DNA of 64,000 nt. Origin: Dioscorea cayenensis subsp. rotundata. Lineage: Eukaryota; Streptophyta; Magnoliopsida; Dioscoreales; Dioscoreaceae. This document shows positions 48,936 through 59,869 of this stretch, one piece after another. How positions within the stretch are numbered: the stretch's first letter is position 1; the number at the start of each line of letters is the position of its first letter. The notes under the pieces were generated by a model. That model was given only the letters and a program-made list of their open reading frames with translations, was not told the DNA's origin and searched no databases. Made by a program: the position numbers and the translations under genes. The stretch is taken from contig NC_052483.1 of the NCBI RefSeq assembly GCF_009730915.1, forward strand, positions 1,674,001 through 1,738,000, given 5' to 3'.

Positions 48936-49807
48936 GGGGCCGTTTGGTATGGGGGAAAGTAACAACTTTCCCTGGAAAGTTGAAGTTGTGAAAAGCTTTC
49001 ATATGTTTGGTTGAAAAAAAAGACCATGTAAAGTAATGGTCAAATTGTAATTATTTTCTCTTTGACCAATGAAAAGGATTCACAGGGGGAGGGGGTGTGA
49101 AACGGATTACATCATGGGTGGGAAAGTAGGAGACATGTAAAATTTCAATTTTCACCCTTTTCTAAAATAAAAATTCTTCTCTTTTGTCATGTCTTCTTTT
49201 TAAAACCACTAACTTTAGGGTCTTCCTTTTTAAAACCGCGCAAGCCAATCTCGGGAAGTCATATAATTTTTTGTAATTTTTTTAAGAATATTTTCTTATT
49301 GCCTTTGATATTGTTTTATTGATAATTGATTCTTATTGAAAACTCATTGAAAAAAACATACACAATACCTTTTCTTAAGGTGGGATTTATCCACAAAAAG
49401 ATTGCCAAAATTCATATAGGAAGTGTGCCTCTTGGATAAAGTTCGGGTAATCATATTTCTCATAATAGAAAATCAAGAATTAAATATCTACTTTTGCCGG
49501 GTATATAAGCAATTTTCTTAATTTATTTATATATAAACCATTGATTAATGTGAAAATTAAAACATAGTTAAAATTAAAATAATTGATATTCATTGAAGGG
49601 TAAAATTGAGAATAAGCATAACTTTGCATGGAAAGGTTATTCATAACAAACAAAGGAATTCATTTTGCATGTATTTCAATTGTAATTTTCAAGGTTCATA
49701 CCAAACACGTATTGTTACTTTACAGGGAAAGTAAATGCAGGGAAAATGAATGCAAGGAAATACTTTTGCAGGGAAAGTGTTTCCATGCAAAGTACCAAAC
49801 GGGCCCT
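48936..49807. mobile_element. PIF/Harbinger-like MITE nested in the retrotransposon
   Basis: 872 bp starting GGGGCCGTTTGGTA and ending taccaaacgggccct, imperfect inverted ends. Subterminal words (actttccctg, ggaaagt) are also mirrored. TAA flanks it on both sides (48933-48935 and 49808-49810). The 8-mer gtctctaa also lies on both sides (48928-48935 and 49812-49819), but a 5-base offset on the right makes a pre-existing gtctctaatgtctctaa target with a TAA duplication the better fit. A hAT-type 8-bp duplication is the alternative. No transposase is encoded. Confidence 0.7.
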
Positions 49808-50064
49808 TAATGTCTCTAAAAGATTCAACAAAAAAAAATCAAAAACAAAAAAAAGGAGGAAATAAAAAAAAGAAGGGAAGGAATTTAAAAAATATATATA
49901 TTCAAAAAAAGGAGGGATTATTTTTTTAAAAAAAGAGATTTTTTTTTTAAAATATGAAAGGATGCATTGGAAGTTATAAGTAATTCAAGGGGCATAAAAA
50001 CCATAAATCCTAATTTATTTCCAAAGTGTTTTTGAAAATCTAGAGAAGAAGACGGTGTTTGAAA

Positions 50065-51666
50065 ATGAGGACGAAGAGGATGGCCCGCCGTGCTCCAGCG
50101 ACCCCACAAGAAATTGCTGTCCGAATTGCGGAAGTAAGGTTGAGAGGGACCAATTCTGGTGGGAGTCCATCAAGAGAAGAAGAACCAGAAGATTTGTCAA
50201 AAGCTATCGTCCCCTTTGTCTCTCCTCAAGATGCTAGCAGAGTAGTAGATGCACAAACATCATCACAGGATGTTCTCTCAGGTGTAAAAGACAGAGATGA
50301 TTTCCTCAGATGGGTACGAGAGTCATTTCCAGGAGCATATGTTCAGAGAACCGAGGAAGATGTTCAGAGAACGAGAGTCTCTCAGGTGTCATTTCTTGTA
50401 GCGAACGAAAAAGTACAAATGCTCCCATTAGTGCTAAAGAAGAGGCTGCTACCATTCTAAGTGAAGTTCTGAGTGATCTACACCGACATACTGAACCACC
50501 TATAAAAATAGAACATGTCGCAACATCGATTATAACTTCTTTTGCAGCATATGATAGTTCACATAGTTCTGATGAGATTCCACTCAAATATCGTGTTGCC
50601 CAGATTACTTAAAGTGAAGAAAGCAATATCTAAAAAGAGGCCTTGTCGAGGAAGAAATCCCAGAAGAAGAAGGAGAAGGTTAGCAAGTCCAAGAGAAAGT
50701 CCTTCTCAGATCTAGAAGAAGAAGTTCCCCTAGGCCCAAGATAAAATGTAATGAAGCTGCGAAACATAGGGAGAAACCGTCAGCAAGATCTAAGAAAGAT
50801 AAGAAGAAAAAGGCAACCCAACATGCTAAAGACATTGATGAAGGCAAGTTTCTAGATAAAGTTTCAAAGAAGAAATTCAAGACCGTTGTTGAAAGAGGAC
50901 TTGTTGTTGAAAGGGTGATAGATGAAAGAGCTTTTGAGAAGTATGGGTTAACTGAGCTGCTACAAGAAAGAAGTTTATACAAGTCTGCAACATTTGCTAA
51001 AAGCTATAGTTTGTCATTGGTCCAAGAGTTTTACAGCAATTTGTCGCCATATGACAAGGGCATCTCCAAAGTTTATATTCGGGGAAAGTGGATTCTTTTT
51101 ACCCCAACTCATCTGAACAAATTTTTAGAGTTTAAACCTGAAGTGAAATGCAACTATGAAGAAGGGCTAGAGCTGAATGAGAAGGTTCTGAAAGAGATTA
51201 CTGGAGGAAGAACAGAGTCATGGGGAGAAGAGTTAAGACTTCCAGCCTCTACCCTTACAGCCAAGTATAATGTTTTGTTTAGATTTGGCATTCAGAATTA
51301 GTTACCAGTCCCACACAACTCCAGTATATTAAAAGAGCTCGCAATATTATTATTTGCTATTGGAACTGGCAAGAAGTTCAATCTGTGAAGACTGATATTC
51401 CAAAACATTGTAAAAGAAGCTGACTGTACAAGCTCCTCAACATCACTTGAGTATCCTGCACTGCTGTGCAGTATTTGTTACAAGAGGGAGTACAACTCAG
51501 GAAGGGAGAAGCAGTCACAGTAGTGAAGAAGCTGAAGGTTTCTCAGAAGCTGTTCAGCACAAGTAAGAAAATTGATTTACCTGTAGGACGTGTGTCTCCA
51601 CCACTAATGACAGAAGATGCAGAAGAGGCGAACATATTGGTTGAAGAAGAATATGAGAAGTGTTGA
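50065..51666 (+). pseudogene. Broken second ORF of the retrotransposon, plant transposon-protein-like
   Basis: Three or more frames must be joined: MRTKRMARRAPATPQEIAVR from 50065, a Ser/Glu-rich acidic stretch, a Lys-rich hinge (50620-50880), then a conserved-looking domain at 50915-51301. That domain includes ERAFEKYGLTELLQERSLYK, VQEFYSNLSPYDKG and VYIRGKWILFTPTHLNKFLE. The last part resembles the 'putative plant transposon protein' domain (the PF20167 type) found with plant retroelements. A Lys/Glu-rich tail near 51660-51800 could be coiled coil. Its role is unknown. The family assignment is from memory of the 'EFY.NL...V.VRGKW..FTP..IN.FL' pattern. Confidence 0.6.
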
Positions 51667-52242
51667 AGGAACAGGTAGAAGACGTGGAGAGAAGGCAAAG
51701 GTCACTGTCTGCAAAGTTATTCATCATTGCCCAACAGAAGCAGAAAATTCTATCTTATCTTGAAATCCTTGAGAAGAAGAAGAAGAGAGGCGATGATGGC
51801 CCATAATCAAGGGGAGATGATTAGCAAGAGGCCTGAAGAAAGGGGGATCCGCCGGAGAAGGTGTAACAAGTCTTGCAACAATTCATGAAGACTTCGGCAT
51901 CAATTATGTCACAAAAAGGGAGACGTTTGCTAACACCAGACTGATTTGTTTTTCATTTCTTGAACATTTGAGCATTTTGATCTTATTGTTTCGGAATACT
52001 TTTATGCTTGTCAGTACTTTATGTTAATCGTATTTTATCTCACTAGTTGCAGTTTGTAATATTCTCTCAGTACTTTGTAAGCAACTAGATGAAATCTTGT
52101 GTGAGTCCTAGTTTTTGTTATCTAGTTGATGTTGTAACTGAAAGTTGTAACAGTGTCAGTCTAGTATGTTTCCCAGTCAGTGTTGTAATAGAATGTTGTA
52201 ACAGGAGTCAGTTTGGGTGCAGAAGCAGCTGTGTCAAATTAT

Positions 52243-52257
52243 ACCAAAGGGGGAGAT
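52243..52257 (+). promoter_or_regulatory. Polypurine tract of the retrotransposon
   Basis: Purine-rich accaaagggggagat ends immediately before the 3' LTR. It is the expected primer for plus-strand synthesis, and this sequence with its position is typical of plant Copia elements. Confidence 0.85.
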
Positions 52258-52609
52258 TGTTAGTGCAACCGCACTATAATTGGCATGATTTGACACATAG
52301 TCAAGATGACGTGACAATATGTGTGACGTGGCATAATTGATGACATGGCAAGGCATGGTGACATGACAAGGAGTCTTGGGTTGCAAGGCAAACTATCTTG
52401 AAGATATTGGTGGAGCTATTTTTAGTTTGTAAATAATCTAGAGGCAAATATCTTGAAGATCTTGGTGGAGTTATTTTTGGTAACATGTTACAACTTGAAA
52501 ACAAGATCATATCAAGACCATATTTAGGAAATGTGATTGAAGACTAAATATGGATGGAGCTTAATTGAAGAAGTATCTATCAATAGTATGAATTAAGGCT
52601 AATTGAAGA

Positions 52610-52906
52610 CAGGGACGGAACCAAGGGGGGGCTAGCAGGGGCTTCAGCCCCCCCTCGGCTCCAAAGTTCTTCTTTCTTTGGGACACCCCGTGCCGACCAC
52701 CCTTATACTTTTCTCTCTCTCTCTCACTCTGCCCCCTCGCCTCGGCCGACTCTCTCTCTCTCTCTCTCTCTCAATCTTTCTCCGCCCCCTGCCCCGGCCG
52801 ACCTCCGCACCCTTGCCCCGGCCGACCTCCGCCTCCTCGCCTAGGCCGACTCTCTCTCTCTCAATCTCTCTCCGCCCCCTCGCCTCGGCCGACCCCTCAC
52901 CTTTTT

Positions 52907-52965
<59 letters not shown>

Positions 52966-53871
52966 TCATAGATTTTTTTTATTTTTATTTTTTTAAATAT
53001 CTCTCTCTAACTTTAATTCTTCATCAATTTTTTTATTTTTTAAATCTCTCTTTATCACTATATCTTTATAGAATTTTTATTTTTATTTTTTAAAATATTT
53101 GTTAGGTTTTTATTTTTATTTAAAAACAAATCATTTTTTTACAAATTAATAACAATAGTCTAAAATATAATAATATTTGTAAAAATATTTACAAAAATTA
53201 TTACTTAATCTATGTTATAGATTACTTTAAAAAACCAATTAATTGATATAATATACAAAATTATATTATTAGTAGAATTTTTTTAAAAATTATTGTTTGA
53301 CACTTAATTTTTATAAACTAAAATATAAATTAACATTTAAATAAATTTAAAAAATTTAAAAAAAATTTATTAATTGAATTTATGGGTGAATTAAATAGAA
53401 CATGAATGATAAACTTCATTTTTATAAATATGTCTACAATGTGTTCAATTAAATGCCTTAATGAGTTAAAATATTGAAAATATCAGATATCAAATATTAA
53501 TATTTATCATAAATTCATAATGTATATATGTATAACTAAATAATATTTAGTGTTAAATCTATATGGCAAAATTCATGATTGCTGAGAAACAGGTTTTTGA
53601 AACTATTGACAATGAGGTGATTCTACAATGTTTTCGAAAAATGCAAACTCGTCGTATTTAGTTATCTCCTCTGAGAAGCATGCGTCCCACAAATGACAGT
53701 TCTAACTCAAGCATGCGTAGATAAACATTTATGTTTTTTTTGTAATTGATTCAATTAAATATCACAATATCGCACTATTTTGTATCGAATTCAATTGTTA
53801 TGTTGACTGAAATAGTTTTTTGACATTTTACCCTCAGCCCCCCCTATGAATAAGTCCTGGTTCCGTCCCTG
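52610..53871. mobile_element. hAT deletion derivative nested in the 3' LTR
   Basis: 1262 bp with inverted ends CAGGGACGGAACCA (left) and the reverse of tggttccgtccctg (right). A perfect 8-bp target duplication attgaaga flanks it (52602-52609 and 53872-53879), which is diagnostic for hAT. The left third is made of CT repeats and ccggccgac words; the rest is AT-rich. A short frame at 53575-53661 looks like the C-terminus of a hAT transposase, so this is an internally deleted copy of an autonomous element and not an unrelated MITE. Confidence 0.9.
53575..53661 (+). pseudogene. Relic of a hAT transposase C-terminus
   Basis: The frame reads AEKQVFETIDNEVILQCF then RKMQTRR and a stop. It resembles the C-terminal 'EK.IFD.I.NE.I...F..MK.RR' ending of plant hAT (zinc-finger type) transposases. 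Its place near the right end of the element is where that end of the gene would lie. The catalytic parts are absent. Confidence 0.5.
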
Positions 53872-54621
53872 ATTGAAGATATGATTTGAAAATTCCTTGA
53901 TGAGAATGATTAAAGATCATTATCGGCAAGATTTGAAGACCAAACTTGGGTGAATTGAAGATCAAGTTTGGAGAATCTTTGAAGACCAAACTTAGAAGAT
54001 TAAAAATCAAGTTTGGCAAGTTTCATGGAAGACGCACAAGGACGTGCGCCCCTTGTGAGAGGACTGCGTGATGAGGAACTGAGGAGGTAGGCTAGTTGCC
54101 GGCAGTCGGGATCGGAAGATTTGACTACATCGACTCGGACTAAGAATGACCGGGAGGTTGATGGGTCTTGAGGTCGTCCGCAACGTAATCAGAACTAAAT
54201 CAAGTCAGCAGTCAGGGCCATGTTGCAACTTATGTTACAATAGGAGTTGCAACAGCTAATTTCGAAAGGGTTTTTAAAAGAGGTATGTGCTATATTTGGG
54301 ACGTTGAGGAGTGTATATAAGCTACCTTGCTCTGAGATTGGGTGTGTGACCGGAGCTAGAGAGAGTGAGTGCACAAGACAATCTTGAGAGGGTAGTGATC
54401 TTTGTTTTTGAGCGTTGAGTGACAAGTGTTTGTACTTATATATTTTCACCTCTTTTAGTGGATTGTTTATCTCCGGGCATGGCCCCCAGACATAGGCGAG
54501 TGGACGCCGAACTGGGTTACCAACGTCGTGTGTCTCCTTCTTGTTTGGTTTGTGTATGCTTGTATGAGTGTTTGAGTGATCACTCAAACTCACAAACTAC
54601 ACCGGTGGAACTAACAGTATA

Positions 54622-56760
54622 TATCGACATATTTGATTAATAATTTTTTTCTCGTATTTCCATTATTTATCACTGTTTTTTTAATAGTTATTTTTTATTA
54701 ACATGCGTGTGTTATAAACCTTTCATTACCCTCCAAAGTTAAAAATATATATTTGTTAAATAAAATACTTGCCAACATAAAAAAAAATTTATGTAAAAGT
54801 AGAAAAAGAAAAATAGAAGTGAAAATAAAACAAGTTATAAAAATTATTATGAAATCATAAAAATTTGAATGTAAAATTGTTTTTAAAATTAAAAAACTTA
54901 AAAGACTTGGTTTTTAAAAATAAATAAAATTTTAATATTAAAATTAATGGGTTTCGTATGCTTTAAAAAAAATAAAATTTAATATTAAAAAACTAGTGGG
55001 ATTCATAAATTTTTAAAAAATAAATTTAATATTAAAAAATAAGGAATTCATATTTCTTGTAAATAATTACATAAATACATACTTTGATAATTAATTTTTA
55101 AAAAAACAATATTTAAAAAAAAGCCATACTATGTATGAGACTGGTTTTTGGTTTTTAAATAAAGCAATGTGGGAAAGAATGTTTTATATAGCTAGTCCCA
55201 TATATGTTGTTGGGGTTTAAAGTTCGTTATTGTTGTATGAAAATAATTCATTAATAAATTAATTAATTTTAATTATTATAAAAATTCAACTAAAAACATA
55301 TTAAAAGCTTCAATAATATTTAAAACCTTGGAGCACTAGTTTCAAAATAAATGAACAAATAAATAAAACGCATGCTCTTTGGAAAAGAAGCCTTTCTCCT
55401 TGTCCACCTTTTTGTCTTATCATTATCTTAACTGGTTGAACTGTGATCGGATCAAGCCTGGTTCACAAGCTCAAACTGTGTTTCATTTACAATTTTATCA
55501 CAACATGCATCTAAATACTAAATATAGTCACATATTTGTAATTATATATGCATAACCCTTTTCAAAACTACTAGTTAGAAAAGTCTAAATAATATATATA
55601 GTCATTATTAAAATTACAAGTGATAAGAGTTAAATGTTGAAAGTCCAAATTCTTGTGTCTCCCTTCCACTTCGGTTGCACAAACGGTCAATAAGAAAATT
55701 ACAGGTACATTTCTTTTCCAAATGTAGCTTTCAAGAAAAATCAGCAAGCTTTCAAAACTAATTAAATTACTTATTTTCTATGCATCAGTCTGCTCTTTCA
55801 AAGTATCATATTCTCATAATTATATTTATAATGATTGAAAAGTTATAATTGTTTGGGAAGCTAATTTGATTATTTTTTAAAAATATATAATTTTACTCAT
55901 AAAATAAAATTAGTTAGTTTAGTATCAGTCAATGTATATGTATATATATATAATAGAAATATGAAGAAGTACTGTTTTAAATGAAAAAAAGCACGATGAC
56001 ATAATGATGGGGAAAAAAATAAAAATAACACTAATTTAACATAGATAAACAAGGATGATGTATTCACAAGGAAAAATGACAGTCAAAGAAAGAAACTTGT
56101 CATGATTTATTAATTTTAATGCTGCTTCAAAAGGATCATGTTTAGTCATTTTTAGATTATTTGGTTTTACATAAATAATAAAAATTAGATAACCCATATT
56201 AATCTTGGTTAACTTAATTCTGAGATGAATTATTTTTTAGAATTATCTTTAAAAAAAAAACCAAGTCACCACCTTATATTTTACCTAAAATCTTGAGAAT
56301 TATCTAGTTAAATATTAAAAAAAATTATTAACTCCTGCCTATTATAACATAGAATTTTCAACAAGAAAATAACATTAAGACCATATAAAATAACATTTTA
56401 TGATTTAAATATTGCTATGCTTAATCAATAAAAGAGCATGCCTTATACTAGTCTTCCATAAAGGTATAACATTTTTCAGCTGCTATGAACTTTCAACTTG
56501 ACTGAAATCAAGCACCGCCTGCATTTTATCGAAGCATTTTGAATAAAATAATCCAAGTGAGAAAGTAGTAGACGGCCACTTAACAAAGTACTAAATTACC
56601 AATTTTGTCAAGGCACCAAACTTTATCTTTGGTATAAGATGTTGATATATGTCTTTATTTCAAGTTAAATTTTAACCACACATGCGATGCAAGTGTAGTA
56701 AAATAGTAATTTCATGTTTATGGACATCTTCTTTGACATTTAAAGTAATAAACTAAGAAA
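54622..56760. other. AT-rich 5' region of the second P450 copy
   Basis: No gene is supported. The part at 55650-56060 has a diverged partner at 59870-60610, described as a separate repeat. A TATA-like tctataaaaagc at 56769-56780, about 40 bp before the P450 start, may be its promoter. Confidence 0.5.
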
Positions 56761-56768
56761 TAAAACCA

Positions 56769-56780
56769 TCTATAAAAAGC
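56769..56780 (+). promoter_or_regulatory. Probable TATA box of the second P450 copy
   Basis: tctataaaaagc lies about 40 bp upstream of the start codon at 56817, which would leave only a very short leader. Sequence and position fit a TATA box. Confidence 0.5.
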
Positions 56781-56816
56781 CATGCAAACAAGGTAAACAA
56801 AACGCACCAATAAACC

Positions 56817-58477
56817 ATGGCTTCTTTCCTCCTTATCACCACAACCCTTCTCATCTCTTATCTCATCTTCATCATCATCTTCTCCATTACTAACAACAAG
56901 AAGAAGAACAACAACAACAACAAAGTTCATGGTCTTCCATTACCACCAGGCCCAAAGGGTTGGCCACTCCTCGGAAACCTCCCTCAGATTGGCTCCAAGC
57001 CTCATGAAACACTACACAAGCTTTTCCAAAACCTATGGCTCTCTCTTCCGGCTCCGGTTCGGCTCCGTCACCGTCATCGTTGCCTCCTCAGTTGACGTAG
57101 CCTCTCAGTTCCTCCGCGCTCTTGACACTAACTTCTCCAACCGGCCACCCAGCTCCCACGCCGAGCACATAGCCTACAACTATTCAAACATCATCTTCTC
57201 CCCTTACGGTCCCCAGTGGCGCATGCTCCGCCGTGTGTCCACAACTCACCTCTTATCCACCAAAGCTCTTGAGGACATGAGCCACGTCAGAGAGAAGGAG
57301 GCAGCGTTTATGGTCAACAGGCTCCGGCGAGCTGAGAATAGTACAGCAGGGGTGGTAGTAGGGAAGGAAGTGAACGTTTGTGTGGCGAACGCTCTGACAA
57401 ACGCCATGTTTGGTAGAAGGATGTTTGGAGATGGTGATGGTGGGGAGTTTAAGGATATGGTGGTGGAGATCATGAAACTCTCCGCAGCCTTCAACATCAG
57501 TGACTTCATGCCATGGCTAAAACCACTTGACATACAAGGTCTAGTGGGTCGGATGAAGAGAGTCCATAACTGGTTCGATGATCTCATCAACAAGATCATA
57601 GAAGAACGTAAGATTGAGGGTGGACGTGCAGACTTTCTCAGTGTTCTCTTACAACAAAAGGAAAACCCTAGTGGCGATCAAGAAACTAAGCTCACTGATG
57701 GCAATATCAAAGCCTTGCTTTTGGTTAGTACTAATACATACATACATGCATATATATATATATATATATATTTAGAATTAATGGAAATGATGAGGTTGTT
57801 TATATATATACGTGCATGAAATGCATGGATGGCAGGACATGTTTGTAGGAGGTACGGACACGACGTCGAGCACTGTGGAATGGGCGTTGGTGGAGTTGAT
57901 CAGGCACCCGGACATCCTAGTGGCAGTACAGAAAGAGTTAGATTCTATTGTCGGACTGTCACGTCTAGTGAAGGATGTTGACCTTGTTAATGTTCCGATC
58001 TTGCAAGCCGTCATCAAGGAGACGTTCCGGCTTCACCCGCCGGTTCCTCTCTTAATCCCACACACAGCCTCCGAAGCATGCGAAGTGGCCGGTTACTACA
58101 TCCCCAAAGATGCCACCCTTCTTGTTAACACGTGGACTATATGCAGGGACCCGGAAGTCTATCCTCGGCCGTTGGAGTTCGACCCAAGCCGGTTCCTTCC
58201 CGGCGGGAAGCAAGCTGACGTGGACTTGAAGGGAAGCCATATGGAGCTCATGCCGTTCGGCTCCGGCCGCCGGATATGCGTCGGAATGAGGTTGGGCTTG
58301 AGAATGTTGTCGTTCTTGGTTGCCAACTTGGCTCATGGGTTTGACTGGGCCTTGCCAAATGGGCTTAAGCCTGAGGATTTGAATATGGATGTTGAGTTTG
58401 GACTCACTTTAGAACGAACTGTTCCTTTGGTGGCCCGGCCCATTCCAAGGTTGGACCCTAAAGCGTACGTGGTCTAG
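56817..58477 (+). pseudogene. CYP75-like P450, second copy, single 1-nt frameshift
   Basis: It has the same two-exon plan as the minus-strand copy: exon 1 56817-57723, exon 2 57836-58477 (642 nt, identical in length). The anchor LLITTTLLISYLIFIIIFSI and hinge PLPPGPKGWPLLGN are followed by HETLHKL. There one extra T in TTTT (57022-57025) breaks the frame. Reading resumes one base later with SKTYGSLFRLRFGS and stays open to the end. Exon 2 has GGTDTTSST, KETFRLHP, ADVDLKGS and heme loop FGSGRRICVG (Cys codon 58277-58279). SRS6 reads FGLTLERTVPL. All catalytic motifs survive and the rest of the gene has no stop. It is therefore either a newly inactivated gene or an intact gene with a homopolymer error. 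It differs from copy 1 in the active-site region (PPVPLLIPH versus STPLSLPH), so its substrate may differ. Confidence 0.85.
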
Positions 58478-58865
58478 TGCTATTGGCTTTGCTTTCGTAT
58501 TGAGATATTTATACAAATATATGTCAAATTTGAAGTGTTTTCAGTTTGTGTAATCTGATGACTAAATAAATGAATCGAACGTTGTTCAAATAAAATTTAT
58601 TTTTTCGAGTTCAGTTAACTTTTTGCTAAATTACTTAATAGTTATTGATAAATACCTAAATTCTCTCCAACATCACTAGGATTTAATACCATAATTTTTA
58701 TTGTAATTTGGGAAAAGTGGGACTCATTTCCTAAAAGAATGGCTACCATGGGTTTATTTCTTTTAAAAATTTCTTTTTCAATAAAAAAAAAAATTCTAAT
58801 TTAAGTTAATTTTCTAATAAAGCATTAACTATTTTGGACTGTTTGCCATATTTACTCTAATATAA

Positions 58866-59573
58866 TGTTATGGGTCCAGCCCATATTTGCAATATTTCAT
58901 ATTGCTTTTGTTGTTTATGTTGGACTTTTTATGTCTTATTTCTTGGGTCCATTTGAGCATTAATATTAGGGTTTCCAAGAGAATTTTCTTTTGGGGGATT
59001 GTATTCTTTGGTTTTGGCTGTACAACATCAGAAAGGCGGACGACAATTAAAAAAGAAAAGAGAGAGAGCTTAAGAGGGGTTTGATATTCTCGGTTTTATG
59101 TGCGCAGTTTTGATCAACTCTACGATCGGAGGTGCTCCCGTGGTCCGATTTTACTCAAATTTGGCTAGCTTGTTCCTGACAAGAAGGGCTTCATTTTGAA
59201 CGGTCGGATCGTCCTCAGGTGCTCCGGTTTGGTCAGAAACGCAGCTTTAACAGACCTACAGTTTTTGGGTGATTTCTACACTTTTTTGCTCTATCTTGAT
59301 CTCTTATTGTTCTTGGAGTTTGTTGGTGAGTTGTGAATCTTTTGTTGACTGATTTGGGGTTCTTTTTGCCCTCAATTTATCAATAAGAGAAGTAAAGGGT
59401 GGACTCCTTGAACGGTCCCGTGGTTTTTATCCTTCACATCGAAGGGGTTTTCCACGTATAAATTGGGGTGTGTTATTTGTGATTTATTATGGGTTGATTG
59501 AATTGTTTAATTAGTTGGTTGTTTTGATTGTTTGACTTTGTGAGTGTCGTAGAGACCTCTGGCGATCTTTACA
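58866..59573. mobile_element. Solo LTR of an unrelated, probably Copia-type, element
   Basis: 708 bp from TGTTATGGGTCC to GATCTTTACA, flanked by a perfect 5-bp duplication tataa (58861-58865 and 59574-59578). Near the right end it carries the pattern 'ggtcccgtggtttttatcc..ttttccacgta', usual in plant Copia LTRs. No internal region remains. It lies 390 bp downstream of the second P450 copy and is not related to the 46-54.6 kb family. Confidence 0.85.
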
Positions 59574-59869
59574 TATAATAGATTGATAATTACTTAACTT
59601 TACTCCATTAAAACATTAACTATTATGTTAATTTAGCATTTTAAATAAATTACCACTTAAGCAGGTAATGTTAATTAAAAAAGCAATATTTATTTATATA
59701 AACATTATGTTTTCTAAATAAATCATTATAATAAAATTTTTAATAAATATTAACTAATCACAATCATCGAAGTAAATCTTTGAATGAGAACAAAATAAAA
59801 TAATAATTTAGAACCGGAATATGAAATCCGGTGTTTGATTAGTATGCAGAGGGAGCTAGAGTCATCAAT

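Larger units (their letters stand above)
46023..54616 (+). mobile_element. Full-length LTR retrotransposon with gag plus a second ORF, no pol
   Basis: It is bounded by LTRs at 46023-47137 and 52258-54616 and flanked by a perfect 5-bp target duplication gtata (46018-46022 and 54617-54621). LTR ends are TATTAG...CTAACA on the left (one substitution from TGTTAG) and TGTTAG...CTAACA on the right. A tRNA-iMet primer site is at 47140 and a polypurine tract just before 52258. The 5.1-kb interior holds a broken gag with Copia-like features and a broken second ORF. No protease, integrase, reverse transcriptase or RNase H motif is visible, even allowing for frameshifts. It is therefore non-autonomous (TR-GAG/LARD-like) and needed enzymes from a helper. 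Two DNA transposons later inserted into it. Confidence 0.92.
52258..54616 (+). repeat. 3' LTR, split by a nested hAT element
   Basis: It starts TGTTAGTGCAACC and ends GGAACTAACA. Removing the nested element (52610-53871) and one 8-bp duplication leaves about 1089 bp, collinear with the 5' LTR. Next to the 5' LTR it shows many C/T and G/A differences plus a short deletion near 54265, so the insertion is not recent. Confidence 0.92.

Noticed and set aside
52678-52971. 97-codon plus-strand frame rich in Ser and Leu
   Set aside because: It is translated from CT repeats inside the nested hAT element.
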